In this document: positions 1 through 8,590 of the stretch, piece after piece
Layout: each line of letters begins with the position of its first letter
Numbering within the stretch: position 1 is the first letter of the stretch
DNA from: JAGNRR01 sp964389575
GTDB lineage: Bacteria > Bacteroidota > Bacteroidia > Chitinophagales > Chitinophagaceae
DNA: 19,965 nucleotides
Direction of reading: 5' to 3'
NCBI GenBank assembly: GCA_964389575.1
Contig: CAYMFF010000057.1
Span: forward strand, 1 to 19,965
Made by a program: the position numbers and the translations under genes
Notes under the pieces: model-generated
Database searches by the model: none
What the model was told of the DNA's origin: nothing
What the model saw: the letters and a program-made list of their open reading frames with translations, nothing else

Positions 1-1929
1 TTCGTCCTCAGAAAGAACCACTAAGAAATCATTCTCTTCTAGAGTGAATTTTTCATTTTTAGGCAGGTTCAATCGAACACCAAAATTGTCATTAAAGTCT
101 TTAATCGCATTTCCTTTGCGTATCCCCAAACAAACTTCTTCACGAAGGTTGGCAATTTTCATAGCATCGCCAAAGGCAATTTCTTGAGGGAAGGAATCAA
201 AGTACAAATGAGCTGGTTTTACATATATTTCTTTTCCATCTTCAGAAAATATATCATCATACAGTAATCGAATTTTGGGCTCTTCACTTAGTTGAGCTAA
301 CACCATGGTGATAAGGCGATTGCTAATAATAAAGTCATCTACATCAGTTTGATTAATTAATTGTTGGTTTTCGGAATTAAGAACCTGAGTAATGATCTTT
401 GGTCCTTCTTGATCTTGAATTAACTCTCGTAACAATAATAAAATAATCAGCGTGTCTGAATCTATTTTGTCGGCACTATTGGTTTCATCATTTTGCGAAA
501 GGATAATTAGATTATCATAGTCCATTGGATTAATTCGCGCTAGACCTTCATGAGACAATGGATTGCTATCGATAAAATTGATTTCAAAATCAGCATATTC
601 CTGTTGGAAACCAGTAATTAAAGATTGTATATTCTCGGTTGGGTTATGATACATAATATCAAAACGTGAACCAGGCTGAAGGTAGTCGTAAGCCTCGTGA
701 ATATATACTTCACCAATGTTATGCCAACCGAGGATGAGGGTAGACTTTTTACTTTGGTCTAATTTTCGATCTCCAATCTGTTGTTCTTGAGGTTTATAAA
801 TAGGCTGTGTTTCATATTGAATAGTCGAGTCATCTTCTGCCAGTATTAGTACTTCATCATCAGCTTGCATTAATCGTTCTCTGTCTGGACAAAGTATCAG
901 TCCTTCTTTTTCATTATAAATTCCTAAAGGAATTCCATCAATGAAATGAAATGCTAAATCAAAAAAGTTAACCGCACCCCAGTCTGCTTGATAGAAATAA
1001 ATCTCACATCCATCAAAAGAAAGAATTTCGTTATACACTAATTGTAGGCCACTAGTCAGCGAGGTTTGCATCATGAGTTTCCCCATGATATTCCAAGAGT
1101 CTAATGAAATAATATTTTCATCATCAAAGAACTCAATAATATCTCTTTTTTCTTTTGTAAAAACTTCAGCAATGATAGGGATTTCACTTTCATTATCTTG
1201 ACAAGCTTTAATAGCCAGTATAGATTTTACAGCTTGGACATCCGATTCTATTTTTTCATTAAAGGGTGCATTTTCAGAACACTTTGCCATTACAATCACA
1301 GACTTGGCTTGGGTGATATTTATTCTGTTCAATTCATTGATGTTGGAAGGGTTTCCGCTGGTTGTAATGATTTCAGTAGTGCCTGAATTTTTAAGTCGTT
1401 TTGTTATTAAATCATCGATAATCTCTTTTTCATCTTTGGCCAGGATAACGACACACGCTCTTTTTTCGCTTTCGTTAGCAATGATTAATTCGCGAATTAT
1501 GTCAATCACCCGATCATTCCAACCTAGGATAACAGTGTGTTCTTCTTCAATGACATCGCCACGTCCTTTTCTAAAATTATAAAGAAAAGAGTCCAAAGCG
1601 GACGTAATAAAAGCAATGAGCATGGATAAAAGAATCACTCCAAAGAGTCCGGCAATGACGGTGGTAATCTTCAACCAGGTTGGTGAAAGGTTGTCCTGAT
1701 TCATATTGCCTGGATCAGTCATTTGTAAAAACGTCACCCAGATATGATCCCAGAAGTTTTGCATGTATTGCCAATCGGGAAACAACAATAGCAAGAAGTA
1801 TCGAATACCAATTATCAATAAGAAGCCACTTAAGAAAACGATAAGAAGACTCTTAAAAATAGAGGCTCCGCCTTTATTTATGAATCGCTCAAATTTGTAA
1901 TTCAGTTTTTTTCTCAAGTTCGTTTTCAT
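1..1929 (-). CDS. CASTOR/POLLUX-like ion channel homologue (partial, 3' end outside window)
   Basis: The reading frame runs from ATG at 1929 to the left edge without a stop (643 codons visible). I see two membrane segments (about residues 27-50 and 87-112) around a pore-like stretch (FWDHIWVTFLQMTDPGNM, 59-76). A long cytoplasmic part follows with two Rossmann-like RCK/TrkA-N halves, each opening with a GW motif (VILGWNDR at 133 and LILGWHN at 398). This layout is that of CASTOR/POLLUX-related channels, known in plants as nuclear-envelope cation channels and widespread but little studied in bacteria. I infer a tetrameric inner-membrane ion channel gated by cytosolic ligands; ion selectivity cannot be read from sequence. 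The visible end (DFLVVLSEDE) resembles the end of the second RCK domain, so only a few residues are probably missing. It is divergent from the acyltransferase gene. Confidence 0.82.
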   Translation of the reverse strand, partial: MKTNLRKKLNYKFERFINKGGASIFKSLLIVFLSGFLLIIGIRYFLLLLFPDWQYMQNFWDHIWVTFLQMTDPGNMNQDNLSPTWLKITTVIAGLFGVILLSMLIAFITSALDSFLYNFRKGRGDVIEEEHTVILGWNDRVIDIIRELIIANESEKRACVVILAKDEKEIIDDLITKRLKNSGTTEIITTSGNPSNINELNRINITQAKSVIVMAKCSENAPFNEKIESDVQAVKSILAIKACQDNESEIPIIAEVFTKEKRDIIEFFDDENIISLDSWNIMGKLMMQTSLTSGLQLVYNEILSFDGCEIYFYQADWGAVNFFDLAFHFIDGIPLGIYNEKEGLILCPDRERLMQADDEVLILAEDDSTIQYETQPIYKPQEQQIGDRKLDQSKKSTLILGWHNIGEVYIHEAYDYLQPGSRFDIMYHNPTENIQSLITGFQQEYADFEINFIDSNPLSHEGLARINPMDYDNLIILSQNDETNSADKIDSDTLIILLLLRELIQDQEGPKIITQVLNSENQQLINQTDVDDFIISNRLITMVLAQLSEEPKIRLLYDDIFSEDGKEIYVKPAHLYFDSFPQEIAFGDAMKIANLREEVCLGIRKGNAIKDFNDNFGVRLNLPKNEKFTLEENDFLVVLSEDE

Positions 1930-1990
1930 AAGTGTGGGTTTACAGCTTGAATTGATGGATGATAAGGTTCGGTAAATTTAGGGGTTTTAG

Positions 1991-2004
1991 CTAATTGTAA
2001 TTAG
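1991..2004. promoter_or_regulatory. 14-bp perfect palindrome, possible operator
   Basis: CTAATT-GT-AATTAG is a perfect 6-2-6 inverted repeat in the divergent intergenic region 1930-2057. It lies about 35 bases upstream of the -7 element of the acyltransferase gene. A regulator binding site is an inference only; AT-rich palindromes also arise by chance. Confidence 0.25.
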
Positions 2005-2039
2005 GTAAGCCACAATAATTTTAAATAGAATATTGCGTC

Positions 2040-2047
2040 TATTTTTG
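2040..2047 (+). promoter_or_regulatory. -7 promoter element of the acyltransferase gene
   Basis: TATTTTTG matches the Bacteroidota -7 consensus TAnnTTTG exactly and ends 10 bases before the ATG at 2058. No clear -33 TTG element was found at the usual spacing. Confidence 0.5.
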
Positions 2048-2057
2048 GTTAGCATTA

Positions 2058-3134
2058 ATGGCATTACAATATAAAAATAGAGTGTTTGGACTCGACCTTA
2101 TGCGATCATGGGCGATTGTGGCAGTGGTTTTAGGCCATAGTGCCTTTTTGTTGGATGGTATAAGTTTGCCGATTCTCAAATACATCATTGCCGTTGATGG
2201 AGTAGAGGTATTTTTTGTATTGAGTGGTTTTTTGGTTGGAGGATTGTTCATCCGACAGTTTCATAAGCAAGAATATAGTTTTACAACGAACGACCTAACT
2301 AATTTCTGGAAAAGAAGGTGGTATCGGACACTGCCCAACTATTATCTTTTTTTATTCATTAATTTTCTGGCATGGTGGATGAATGGTAGTGATTTATCTG
2401 AGATTAGCCCTAAATTTTTATTCTTTCTTCAAAATATTAATGGATACTCGTCAGGTTTTTTTATGGAGTCTTGGAGTTTATCTGTTGAAGAGTGGTTTTA
2501 TATAATTCTTCCACTGTTTTTTTTAGTGGGATCAAAATTCACAAGAAAAAAACATTTTATGTTAGTAGTACTGCTGGTACTTATATTAGTTCCGTTGTTG
2601 TTGCGCTTTATTTACAGCTCATCTGATTTAAGCTTAACGCTTTTTGATACTTATATAAGAAAATCTGTTTTAAGAAGATTAGATGCTATCAACTATGGTG
2701 TGCTAGCTTTTTATTTGTACTTCTATTATCCTATTAGCTGGAAAAAATACCGCTACATAACTTTTGTATTGGGAATATTAATGCTGGTGTGTTTATTCAA
2801 CATTGATTATTTAAATTCCTATTCTTTCAAACAAACATTACTATTTAGTTACTTGCCTTTAAGCATAGCCTTATTACTTCCTTTATTATCTAGTTGGAAA
2901 AACAGTAACGGATTTTTCATGAAGGCCATAACGCACATTAGTTTGATATCGTACTCAATGTATTTAATCAATCTCTCGTTGGCAGTCGTTTTCAAAAAAG
3001 CATTTAGTCAATATGCTTCTTCCCACGGTTTACTATTATTCATATCCTTTTGGATACTACTAATAGTAGGAGCTACAATGGTTTACAAATATTTCGAAAA
3101 ACCGATTATGGATTTACGCGATAAGAAAAAATAG
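2058..3134 (+). CDS. Acyltransferase family 3 membrane protein
   Basis: A 358-residue polytopic membrane protein of the acyltransferase-3 (OafA/OafB, NolL-like) family, which moves acyl groups, often acetyl, onto cell-surface sugars at the inner membrane. The N-terminus carries the family hallmarks: the conserved Arg in LDLMRSW (Arg16), the catalytic-type His in VVLGHS (His27), then FFVLSGFLVGGLF at about 52-64. About ten hydrophobic segments follow, and the protein ends in the typical YKYFEKPIMDL. No extra SGNH domain is fused. There is no polysaccharide gene cluster nearby, so the substrate is unknown. The ATG at 2058 is preceded by an exact -7 element. Its stop is one base from the polA stop, tail to tail. 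Confidence 0.88.
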   Translation: MALQYKNRVFGLDLMRSWAIVAVVLGHSAFLLDGISLPILKYIIAVDGVEVFFVLSGFLVGGLFIRQFHKQEYSFTTNDLTNFWKRRWYRTLPNYYLFLFINFLAWWMNGSDLSEISPKFLFFLQNINGYSSGFFMESWSLSVEEWFYIILPLFFLVGSKFTRKKHFMLVVLLVLILVPLLLRFIYSSSDLSLTLFDTYIRKSVLRRLDAINYGVLAFYLYFYYPISWKKYRYITFVLGILMLVCLFNIDYLNSYSFKQTLLFSYLPLSIALLLPLLSSWKNSNGFFMKAITHISLISYSMYLINLSLAVVFKKAFSQYASSHGLLLFISFWILLIVGATMVYKYFEKPIMDLRDKKK

Positions 3135-3135
3135 A

Positions 3136-5955
3136 TTAATGCGCTTCTAGCCAATTCTGTCCAACACCCATTTCTGCAACTAGTGGCACATCGTTTGGCA
3201 ACGGCATAGCATTTTCCATAGTGGATAACACTAACTTTTTCATCTCATCTAATTCATCTTTATGCACGTCAAAAATTAATTCATCATGAACTTGAAGTAG
3301 CATTCTACTTTTATACTTATCCATTGGCAGTTTATCAGCTACATGAATCATAGCTAGCTTAATCATATCAGCTGCTGTTCCTTGAATGGGTGAGTTAATA
3401 GCGTTTCGTTCGGCAAAACCACGTACGGTAAAATTACCAGAATTGATATCTTTGAGCCATCGCTTACGACCCATCAAGGTTTGTACATAACCGTTTTCTT
3501 GCGCAAATTCTACCATATCACTCATGTATTTTGTGATACCAATAAACTCTTTTTTATAATTATCTATAATCTCTTTTGCCTCTGTTCTGCTGATGCCTAA
3601 ATTATCGGCCAAACCAAAAGCACCTTGTCCATATATGATACCAAAGTTCACACTCTTCGCTTTATAACGTTGCTCTTTGGTCACATCCTTCGCATCCACT
3701 GCAAATACTTTTGCGGCGGTAGCCGTGTGAATATCCACGCCACTTTTAAAAGCCTCGCACATATTCGGATCACCGCTAATGGCAGCTACAATTCTTAATT
3801 CTACTTGAGAATAATCGGCACTAACCAAAACATGATTTTCATCTCGAGGAACAAAAGCTTTTCGTATTTCTCGACCTTTATCCGTGCGGATTGGAATGTT
3901 CTGAAGGTTTGGGTTATTACTTGCCAAACGGCCAGTGGCTGCAACAGCCTGCGCATAGTTAGTATGCACTCTACCCGTATTTGGGTTTATCATTCCAGGC
4001 AAGGTATCTACGTATGTATTTTTGAGTTTAGTAAGTTGACGAAAGGTCAAAATGTCATCTACTATTTTATGCTTGGCCGCTAGTTTTTGTAAAATATCCT
4101 CACCGGTTTTATACTGACCTGTTTTCGTTTTTTTTGCTTTCTCGTCTAGTTTTAGTTTATCAAAAAGAACCTCACCTAGTTGTTTTGGTGATTTTAAATT
4201 AAAGCGAACACCAGCTTGTTCGTAGACGCTTTCTTCGGCTTCTTTTGCGTCCTTACCTAGTTCTACGCTGTATTCATTCAAGAATTTTTCATCCACTCGA
4301 ATACCTTCATATTCCATATCCGCTAATACTTTAAGCAACGGGTTCTCTACTTCATAGAATACTTTTTCAACTTCCTTTTTCTTTATAAGTGGCAAGAATT
4401 TTTTCTTAAGCTGTAAGGTCACATCGGCATCTTCTGCAGCATAATCGCTTATGCTTTCTTGAGGCAAATCACCCATTGACTTTTGATTCTTACCTTTTTT
4501 TCCGAGTAAAGTTTCAATGGAAACGGGTGAATATTGCAAATATTGCTCAGCCAATACATCCATACTTCGCTTCCCTTCTGGTTCAATAACGTAATGCGCT
4601 AGCATGGTATCAAATACATTACCCTCTAGAAGGTATCCGTAATTTTTCATTACCAGATAATCGTATTTTAGGTTTTGACCAATCCAAGTAATTTTTTTAT
4701 TGGCAAACAAACTCCCAAATTGCTCCAGAAAAGAAAGGCAGTCTTTTTTTTCTTTCGGGCACGGCACATAAAATGCTTGTCCTTTTTTTACCGAAAAACT
4801 CATGCCTACTAATTCACAAAGCAAAGGGTCTAAACCGGTGGTTTCGGTATCAAAACAAATTTCTTTGTAGCCACCAAGGTCGGCGATTAGTTTTTTAATA
4901 TCGGCCTCTTTTTCTAGAAATTTATAATCGTGTTTTGTGTTTTCTATTGTTTTAAAAGTGGTTGGAATTTCTTCGGTGGCATTATCATAAATTCGCTTTG
5001 GAGGGGTGGATTTGCCTTTGCTGGTCGAAGCATTCCCGAATAAATCTGTTTGCTCACCTTCTTTAGGCTTAACCTTAAATTCTTCCCCTAAAACTCGTTG
5101 TCCTAAGGTTCTAAATTCTAAGTCAGAAAAAATCTCTACCAATTCGTCACGATTCCAATCCGATATTTTATAGTCTTCTTCATTGAATTCGCAAGGCACA
5201 TCCATAATGATGGTTCCGAGTTGTTTACTAATCATTGCGTCCTCTCTGCCAGCAGCAACTTTTTCGCCCATCTTCCCTTTAATGTTCTCAGCATTATCCA
5301 GCACATTTTCTACAGTACCATATTCTTTCAATAGTTTGGCGGCCGTTTTGGCACCTACACCTTTAATCCCGGGAATATTATCTACGGCATCGCCCATAAG
5401 AGCAATCATATCAATCACCTGACTTACGTTTTGAATATCCCATTTTTCACAAACTTCTTTTTCGCCAAGCTTTTCATATTTTCCACCTCTACTTGGAGGT
5501 TTATACATGAATACTTTATCATTGACCAATTGACCTAAATCTTTATCCGAAGTAACCATATACACCTCGTAACCTGCGTCCGCCCCTTTTTTACTTAGGG
5601 TTCCTATAATATCATCGGCTTCATAGCCGGGTGCTTCAATAATCGGAATATTAAAGGCTTTGATTAATCTTTTAATATCAGGAATGGCCAATTTTAAATC
5701 TTCGGGCGCTTCTTCACGATTGGCTTTGTAGTCCGGAAACGTTTCGTTTCGTACGCCGACTTCCGGCGTATCAAAACAAACCGCAATATGCGTAGCATTT
5801 TGAGTCTTCAGTAGGTGGACTAGGGTGTTTACAAATCCAAATTGTGTGCTCGTATTCTTACCGGTGGAAGTCATACGCGGGTTGCGTATCAAAGCATAGT
5901 AAGCACGAAATATTAATGCAAATGCATCAAGGAGATAGAGTTTTTTATCAGCCAT
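3136..5955 (-). CDS. polA: DNA polymerase I
   Basis: A full-length 939-residue PolA for Okazaki-fragment processing and repair synthesis. The order is a 5'-3' exonuclease/FEN domain (about 1-290, with acidic motifs such as YEADDIIG at 111 and TSDKDLGQL at 135, and a helix-hairpin-helix at IPGIKGVGAKTA), a linker (295-340), a 3'-5' proofreading domain (345-530) and the polymerase domain (560-939). Proofreading looks active: DTE at 369-371, Asn428/Asp432 in NLKYD, and Tyr505/Asp509 in YAAED. Polymerase motif A is SADYSQVELR (Asp714). Motif B has Arg763, Lys767, Phe771 and Tyr775 in R-x3-K-x3-F-x3-Y spacing. Motif C is QVHDELIFD (Asp891-Glu892). Phe771 is the position that disfavours dideoxynucleotides. 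No defect was seen. The region just upstream holds an octamer repeat. Confidence 0.98.
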   Translation of the reverse strand: MADKKLYLLDAFALIFRAYYALIRNPRMTSTGKNTSTQFGFVNTLVHLLKTQNATHIAVCFDTPEVGVRNETFPDYKANREEAPEDLKLAIPDIKRLIKAFNIPIIEAPGYEADDIIGTLSKKGADAGYEVYMVTSDKDLGQLVNDKVFMYKPPSRGGKYEKLGEKEVCEKWDIQNVSQVIDMIALMGDAVDNIPGIKGVGAKTAAKLLKEYGTVENVLDNAENIKGKMGEKVAAGREDAMISKQLGTIIMDVPCEFNEEDYKISDWNRDELVEIFSDLEFRTLGQRVLGEEFKVKPKEGEQTDLFGNASTSKGKSTPPKRIYDNATEEIPTTFKTIENTKHDYKFLEKEADIKKLIADLGGYKEICFDTETTGLDPLLCELVGMSFSVKKGQAFYVPCPKEKKDCLSFLEQFGSLFANKKITWIGQNLKYDYLVMKNYGYLLEGNVFDTMLAHYVIEPEGKRSMDVLAEQYLQYSPVSIETLLGKKGKNQKSMGDLPQESISDYAAEDADVTLQLKKKFLPLIKKKEVEKVFYEVENPLLKVLADMEYEGIRVDEKFLNEYSVELGKDAKEAEESVYEQAGVRFNLKSPKQLGEVLFDKLKLDEKAKKTKTGQYKTGEDILQKLAAKHKIVDDILTFRQLTKLKNTYVDTLPGMINPNTGRVHTNYAQAVAATGRLASNNPNLQNIPIRTDKGREIRKAFVPRDENHVLVSADYSQVELRIVAAISGDPNMCEAFKSGVDIHTATAAKVFAVDAKDVTKEQRYKAKSVNFGIIYGQGAFGLADNLGISRTEAKEIIDNYKKEFIGITKYMSDMVEFAQENGYVQTLMGRKRWLKDINSGNFTVRGFAERNAINSPIQGTAADMIKLAMIHVADKLPMDKYKSRMLLQVHDELIFDVHKDELDEMKKLVLSTMENAMPLPNDVPLVAEMGVGQNWLEAH

Positions 5956-5967
5956 TTGGCTAATATA

Positions 5968-5999
5968 ATTTGATGATTTGAGAATTTGGCGATTTGCTG
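5968..5999. repeat. Four tandem 8-bp units, ATTTGnnn
   Basis: ATTTG recurs at 5968, 5976, 5984 and 5992 with exact 8-base spacing (ATTTGATG, ATTTGAGA, ATTTGGCG, ATTTGCTG). A further out-of-phase ATTTG lies at 5954. The array fills most of the 69-base gap upstream of polA. On the polA strand it reads as repeated nnnCAAAT. Function unknown. Confidence 0.7.
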
Positions 6000-6024
6000 A
6001 TGATTAATAGTTCCGAACCTTAAT

Positions 6025-6513
6025 TTAATCCTTTTTTGAGAACATGAGCAATACGGTTCCTTCTGAATTTTTAAGGCTCAAACTATAACTCGTGAAACTG
6101 TAAGAGCTTACATTTTTAAAGTTAGCGTATAATGCCTTGGCATATTTGGCAGGCACCATGCATTCTCGTTCTGTTTTATTCAATGCTCCAAATTTAATTT
6201 TTTGATCGGTAAATGTTGCTAAGTTACCGAAGTATGAATTGCAACCATCAAACCCCTCAACTGCTTTTTCTTCAGCGTTTATTTTTAGGCTTACTCGTTT
6301 CATCTCTGGGTCAAACTTATTTTCCACTTTGTTCAAAACCCATTCGCCGTCTGCAGTTTCTGGTCTGTCCACGATTTGCATGCTTAAGCTTCCCGTAGTA
6401 GGGTCTTCCACAAAAAGAGTGTCTTGTATAGGACCACTAGGTACAAGTGCTTTTTTTGTTTTACACGAAAAGCTAAAAGAAAATACGGCTAAAATGATAA
6501 GTAAATATTTCAC
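6025..6513 (-). CDS. META-domain (HslJ-like) lipoprotein
   Basis: A 162-residue protein with an N-terminal lipoprotein signal (hydrophobic stretch then FSFSC, lipidation at Cys17), so it is probably anchored in the envelope. The mature part matches the META/HslJ fold: DGEWVLNKV near 75-83, the hallmark GFDGCNSYFGNL around 108-119 and a following NKTERECM. META proteins are linked to stress and motility phenotypes in some bacteria, but the biochemical role is not settled. The start is GTG. It is supported by the signal peptide beginning there and by a -7-like box 7 bases upstream. It lies between tspO and polA on the same strand, with a 38-base gap to tspO that contains this promoter. Confidence 0.8.
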   Translation of the reverse strand: MKYLLIILAVFSFSFSCKTKKALVPSGPIQDTLFVEDPTTGSLSMQIVDRPETADGEWVLNKVENKFDPEMKRVSLKINAEEKAVEGFDGCNSYFGNLATFTDQKIKFGALNKTERECMVPAKYAKALYANFKNVSSYSFTSYSLSLKNSEGTVLLMFSKKD

Positions 6514-6520
6514 GATACCG

Positions 6521-6528
6521 TAAAGTTA
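6521..6528 (-). promoter_or_regulatory. -7-like element of the META lipoprotein gene
   Basis: TAACTTTA on the minus strand is one base off TAnnTTTG and ends 7 bases before the GTG start at 6513. No clear -33 element was found. Confidence 0.4.
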
Positions 6529-6551
6529 CTATTTGCTGTGATATAAAAGAC

Positions 6552-7013
6552 CTAATTATTCATTAACGCATACGCATTTAAACTTGTGGCAATACAAAGC
6601 CAAATAAAATAGGGTGCAATCAGCATAGCTTTAGCTTTCATTTGCTTAGCGTAGCCAAACAAGAAATAGGCAATCAAAAGGGTCAAAGCACTAATTATCA
6701 CAAGGGAGGCACCCATTAAGTGATGTGAGAAAAAAACCGGATTCCAAATAACATTTAGCATAAATTGGATACTAAAAAGTAGGATTAGTTTATTTCGTGT
6801 TTCATACTGCGTTAAGGATGCCATAAAAAAAGAAAAGCAAACCATAATCAGTGTCCAAGCAGCGCCAAACACCCATCCGGGCGGTGTCCAAGGTGCTTTA
6901 TTTAAATTTTGATACCAATCGCCCATCGGGCCGGGGTCCTGAAGCAGTCCGCCAATGCCGAGGGCGGCAAAATTTACTATTAGGAATAAGATTACTTTTT
7001 GGTAGTGTTTCAT
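6552..7013 (-). CDS. tspO: TspO/MBR family membrane protein
   Basis: A 153-residue TspO (tryptophan-rich sensory protein, peripheral benzodiazepine receptor-like) with five predicted membrane helices, the usual family size. Diagnostic motifs are WTPPGWVFGAAWT at residues 42-54, NVIWNPVFFSHH in the third helix and a final WLCIATSLNAYALMNN. Family members bind porphyrins and other hydrophobic ligands; they regulate tetrapyrrole-related responses in some bacteria, and the role here is unknown. The start ATG at 7013 overlaps the stop of the upstream lipoprotein gene by four bases (ATGA), which suggests co-transcription and translational coupling. This also fixes the start. Confidence 0.93.
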   Translation of the reverse strand: MKHYQKVILFLIVNFAALGIGGLLQDPGPMGDWYQNLNKAPWTPPGWVFGAAWTLIMVCFSFFMASLTQYETRNKLILLFSIQFMLNVIWNPVFFSHHLMGASLVIISALTLLIAYFLFGYAKQMKAKAMLIAPYFIWLCIATSLNAYALMNN

Positions 7014-7333
7014 TTATTTATAATTTTCGTTGTGTCATTTTTGTATAAGTTAATAAACTCTTTGCAGGTAAATGCTTTTTGAAGAATTCGCATTTCAAGT
7101 TCTTGTGTTTCAGGGTTTTCAACTATCGTAGTATCGGGTTCAGAATAAATCAATACCGTTTTAATCTTTTCGTTACCATCAATATTTTCAAAATTCCAAC
7201 GATTTTTATCGATTAATGGACAATAAGTATAATCTTCTTTTGAGACTCTATTTTCTTCGAGATAATAACAACTCGTCATTAATATCAAACAAGTGAATAT
7301 TACTATGAGTAGAAATATATTCCGGTAATACAT
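7010..7333 (-). CDS. Small putative lipoprotein upstream of tspO
   Basis: A 107-residue protein of unknown function. The first 21 residues form a lipoprotein-type signal ending LMTSC (lipidation at Cys22). The mature part of about 85 residues is hydrophilic and contains three cysteines beyond the lipidated one or its neighbourhood (e.g. YTYCPLIDK and AFTCKEF), but no recognised domain. Its stop overlaps the tspO start by four bases, so the two probably form an operon with this gene first. A TAATTTTA -7-like box lies 9 bases before the ATG. The protein may be envelope-located; nothing in the sequence gives a biochemical role. Confidence 0.7.
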   Translation of the reverse strand: MYYRNIFLLIVIFTCLILMTSCYYLEENRVSKEDYTYCPLIDKNRWNFENIDGNEKIKTVLIYSEPDTTIVENPETQELEMRILQKAFTCKEFINLYKNDTTKIINK

Positions 7334-7377
7334 ATAATTCTATAAAATTAAACTATCCATCGTAATCATTCAATTTA

Positions 7378-7385
7378 TATATTTG
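7378..7385 (+). promoter_or_regulatory. -7 promoter element of the YghO-like gene
   Basis: TATATTTG matches TAnnTTTG exactly and is followed by only CGCT before the GTG at 7390. Transcription would start at or beside the start codon. No convincing -33 TTG. Confidence 0.55.
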
Positions 7386-7389
7386 CGCT

Positions 7390-8541
7390 GTGCAAATCGA
7401 CCTAGTACAAACAGATGCGCAGGCTAAAGAGTGGCTTTTGTTTCCACTAGAGATTTATGCCAATGATCCAAATTTTATCCGCCCGTTGGACAATGATATT
7501 CAGGATGTTTTTGATACTAAAAAAAATAAGTACTACAAGTTTGGTGATTGTGAGCGCTGGTTGCTGAAAAACGATACCGATAAAACCATTGCGCGCATTG
7601 CAGTTTTTACTAGTAAAAAATGGAAGAATAATCAGCCTACGGGTGGGATAGGATTTTTTGAATGTATTAATGATCAAGAAGCGGCTAATTTTTTATTTGA
7701 TAAAGCAAAAGAATGGTTGCAAGCTCGTGGAATGGAAGCCATGGATGGACCTATTAATTTTGGAGAACGAGATAAATGGTGGGGTTTATTGGTAAATGGT
7801 TTTGAAGAACCATTGTACAATATGAATTATAATCCGCCCTATTATGTGCAACTATTTGAGAATTATGGTTTTCAAGTTTGGTTTAATCAAATCTGCCCTG
7901 GCATGACGGTTGATCAAGAACTCTCTGAAAAATTTATGAATCTACATGCGAAGTATGATGCAGATGCTGATTTTTCTGCACGTCATATTCGGGTGAAAGA
8001 ATTAGATAAATATGCCGAAGATTTCGTGACGATTTATAACAAAGCGTTTGCCCAACATGGTGATGGTAAAGCATTGGATTTGCGACAAGCAAAATTCATG
8101 TTTGCGAAAATGAAAGATATCATTGATGAAAAAATAGTTTGGTTTGTCTATCATAAAAACGATCCTATTGCCATGTGGATTAATATTCCAGATTTAAATC
8201 AATACTTTAAACACTTTAATGGCAAGCTTGGTTGGTGGCAGAAAATACAATTTGTGATTATGCGCTTGCGCAAAACTTGCAAGCGATTTGTGGGTGTTGT
8301 ATATGGTGTGGTACCTGAGTTTCAAGGTAAAGGGGTAGATGCATATATGATAGTAGAATGTGCCAAAGTAGTTCAGCCTAGCAAGCGTTATCTTAAATAT
8401 GAAATGCAATGGTTGGGAGATTTTAATCCCAAAATGTTGAACCTCGCCAAAAATTTAGAAGCTACCGAAGTAAGACGATTAAGTACCTATCGATATCTTT
8501 TTGATAGAACGATTGAATATAAGCGTCATCCGATTTTGTAA
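7390..8541 (+). CDS. YghO-like GNAT-superfamily protein
   Basis: A 383-residue soluble protein resembling the YghO-like family found widely in Bacteroidota and often annotated as an N-acetyltransferase. Features I can see are the N-terminal FPLEIYANDPNFIRPL, a central GFFECINDQEAANFLF that resembles the GNAT beta-strand region, GPINFGERDKWWGLL around 120-134, and near the C-terminus GVVPEFQGKGVDAY, which fits the acetyl-CoA pyrophosphate-binding Q/R-x-x-G-x-G pattern. Acyl transfer is inferred; the substrate is unknown. GTG is chosen as the start because no in-frame ATG lies nearby and the -7 box ends four bases upstream. It converges with the T9SS gene at 8591, sharing a hairpin in the gap. 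Confidence 0.7.
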   Translation: MQIDLVQTDAQAKEWLLFPLEIYANDPNFIRPLDNDIQDVFDTKKNKYYKFGDCERWLLKNDTDKTIARIAVFTSKKWKNNQPTGGIGFFECINDQEAANFLFDKAKEWLQARGMEAMDGPINFGERDKWWGLLVNGFEEPLYNMNYNPPYYVQLFENYGFQVWFNQICPGMTVDQELSEKFMNLHAKYDADADFSARHIRVKELDKYAEDFVTIYNKAFAQHGDGKALDLRQAKFMFAKMKDIIDEKIVWFVYHKNDPIAMWINIPDLNQYFKHFNGKLGWWQKIQFVIMRLRKTCKRFVGVVYGVVPEFQGKGVDAYMIVECAKVVQPSKRYLKYEMQWLGDFNPKMLNLAKNLEATEVRRLSTYRYLFDRTIEYKRHPIL

Positions 8542-8568
8542 AAAAAGCGACTCCATTTGGAGTCGCTT
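8541..8568 (-). terminator. Intrinsic terminator for the 8591-9955 gene
   Basis: The arms AAGCGACTCCA and TGGAGTCGCTT (8545-8568) form a perfect 11-bp stem. On the minus strand a T run follows (8541-8546), so it is strong for the T9SS gene. On the plus strand the downstream sequence is not T-rich, so bidirectional use for the YghO-like gene is less certain. Confidence 0.8.
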
Positions 8569-8590
8569 ACTATCTATTGTCTAATATTTT

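Noticed and set aside
2039..2251. Minus-strand open frame antisense to the acyltransferase gene start
   Set aside because: It lies wholly over a well-supported coding region, with low-complexity composition and no family resemblance.
3805..4083. Open frame antisense inside polA (also one at 5183-5422)
   Set aside because: polA is intact and highly conserved here; the antisense frames are by-products of its codon pattern.
5968..5999. CRISPR-like array
   Set aside because: The period is only 8 bases with no spacers of CRISPR size and no cas genes in the window.
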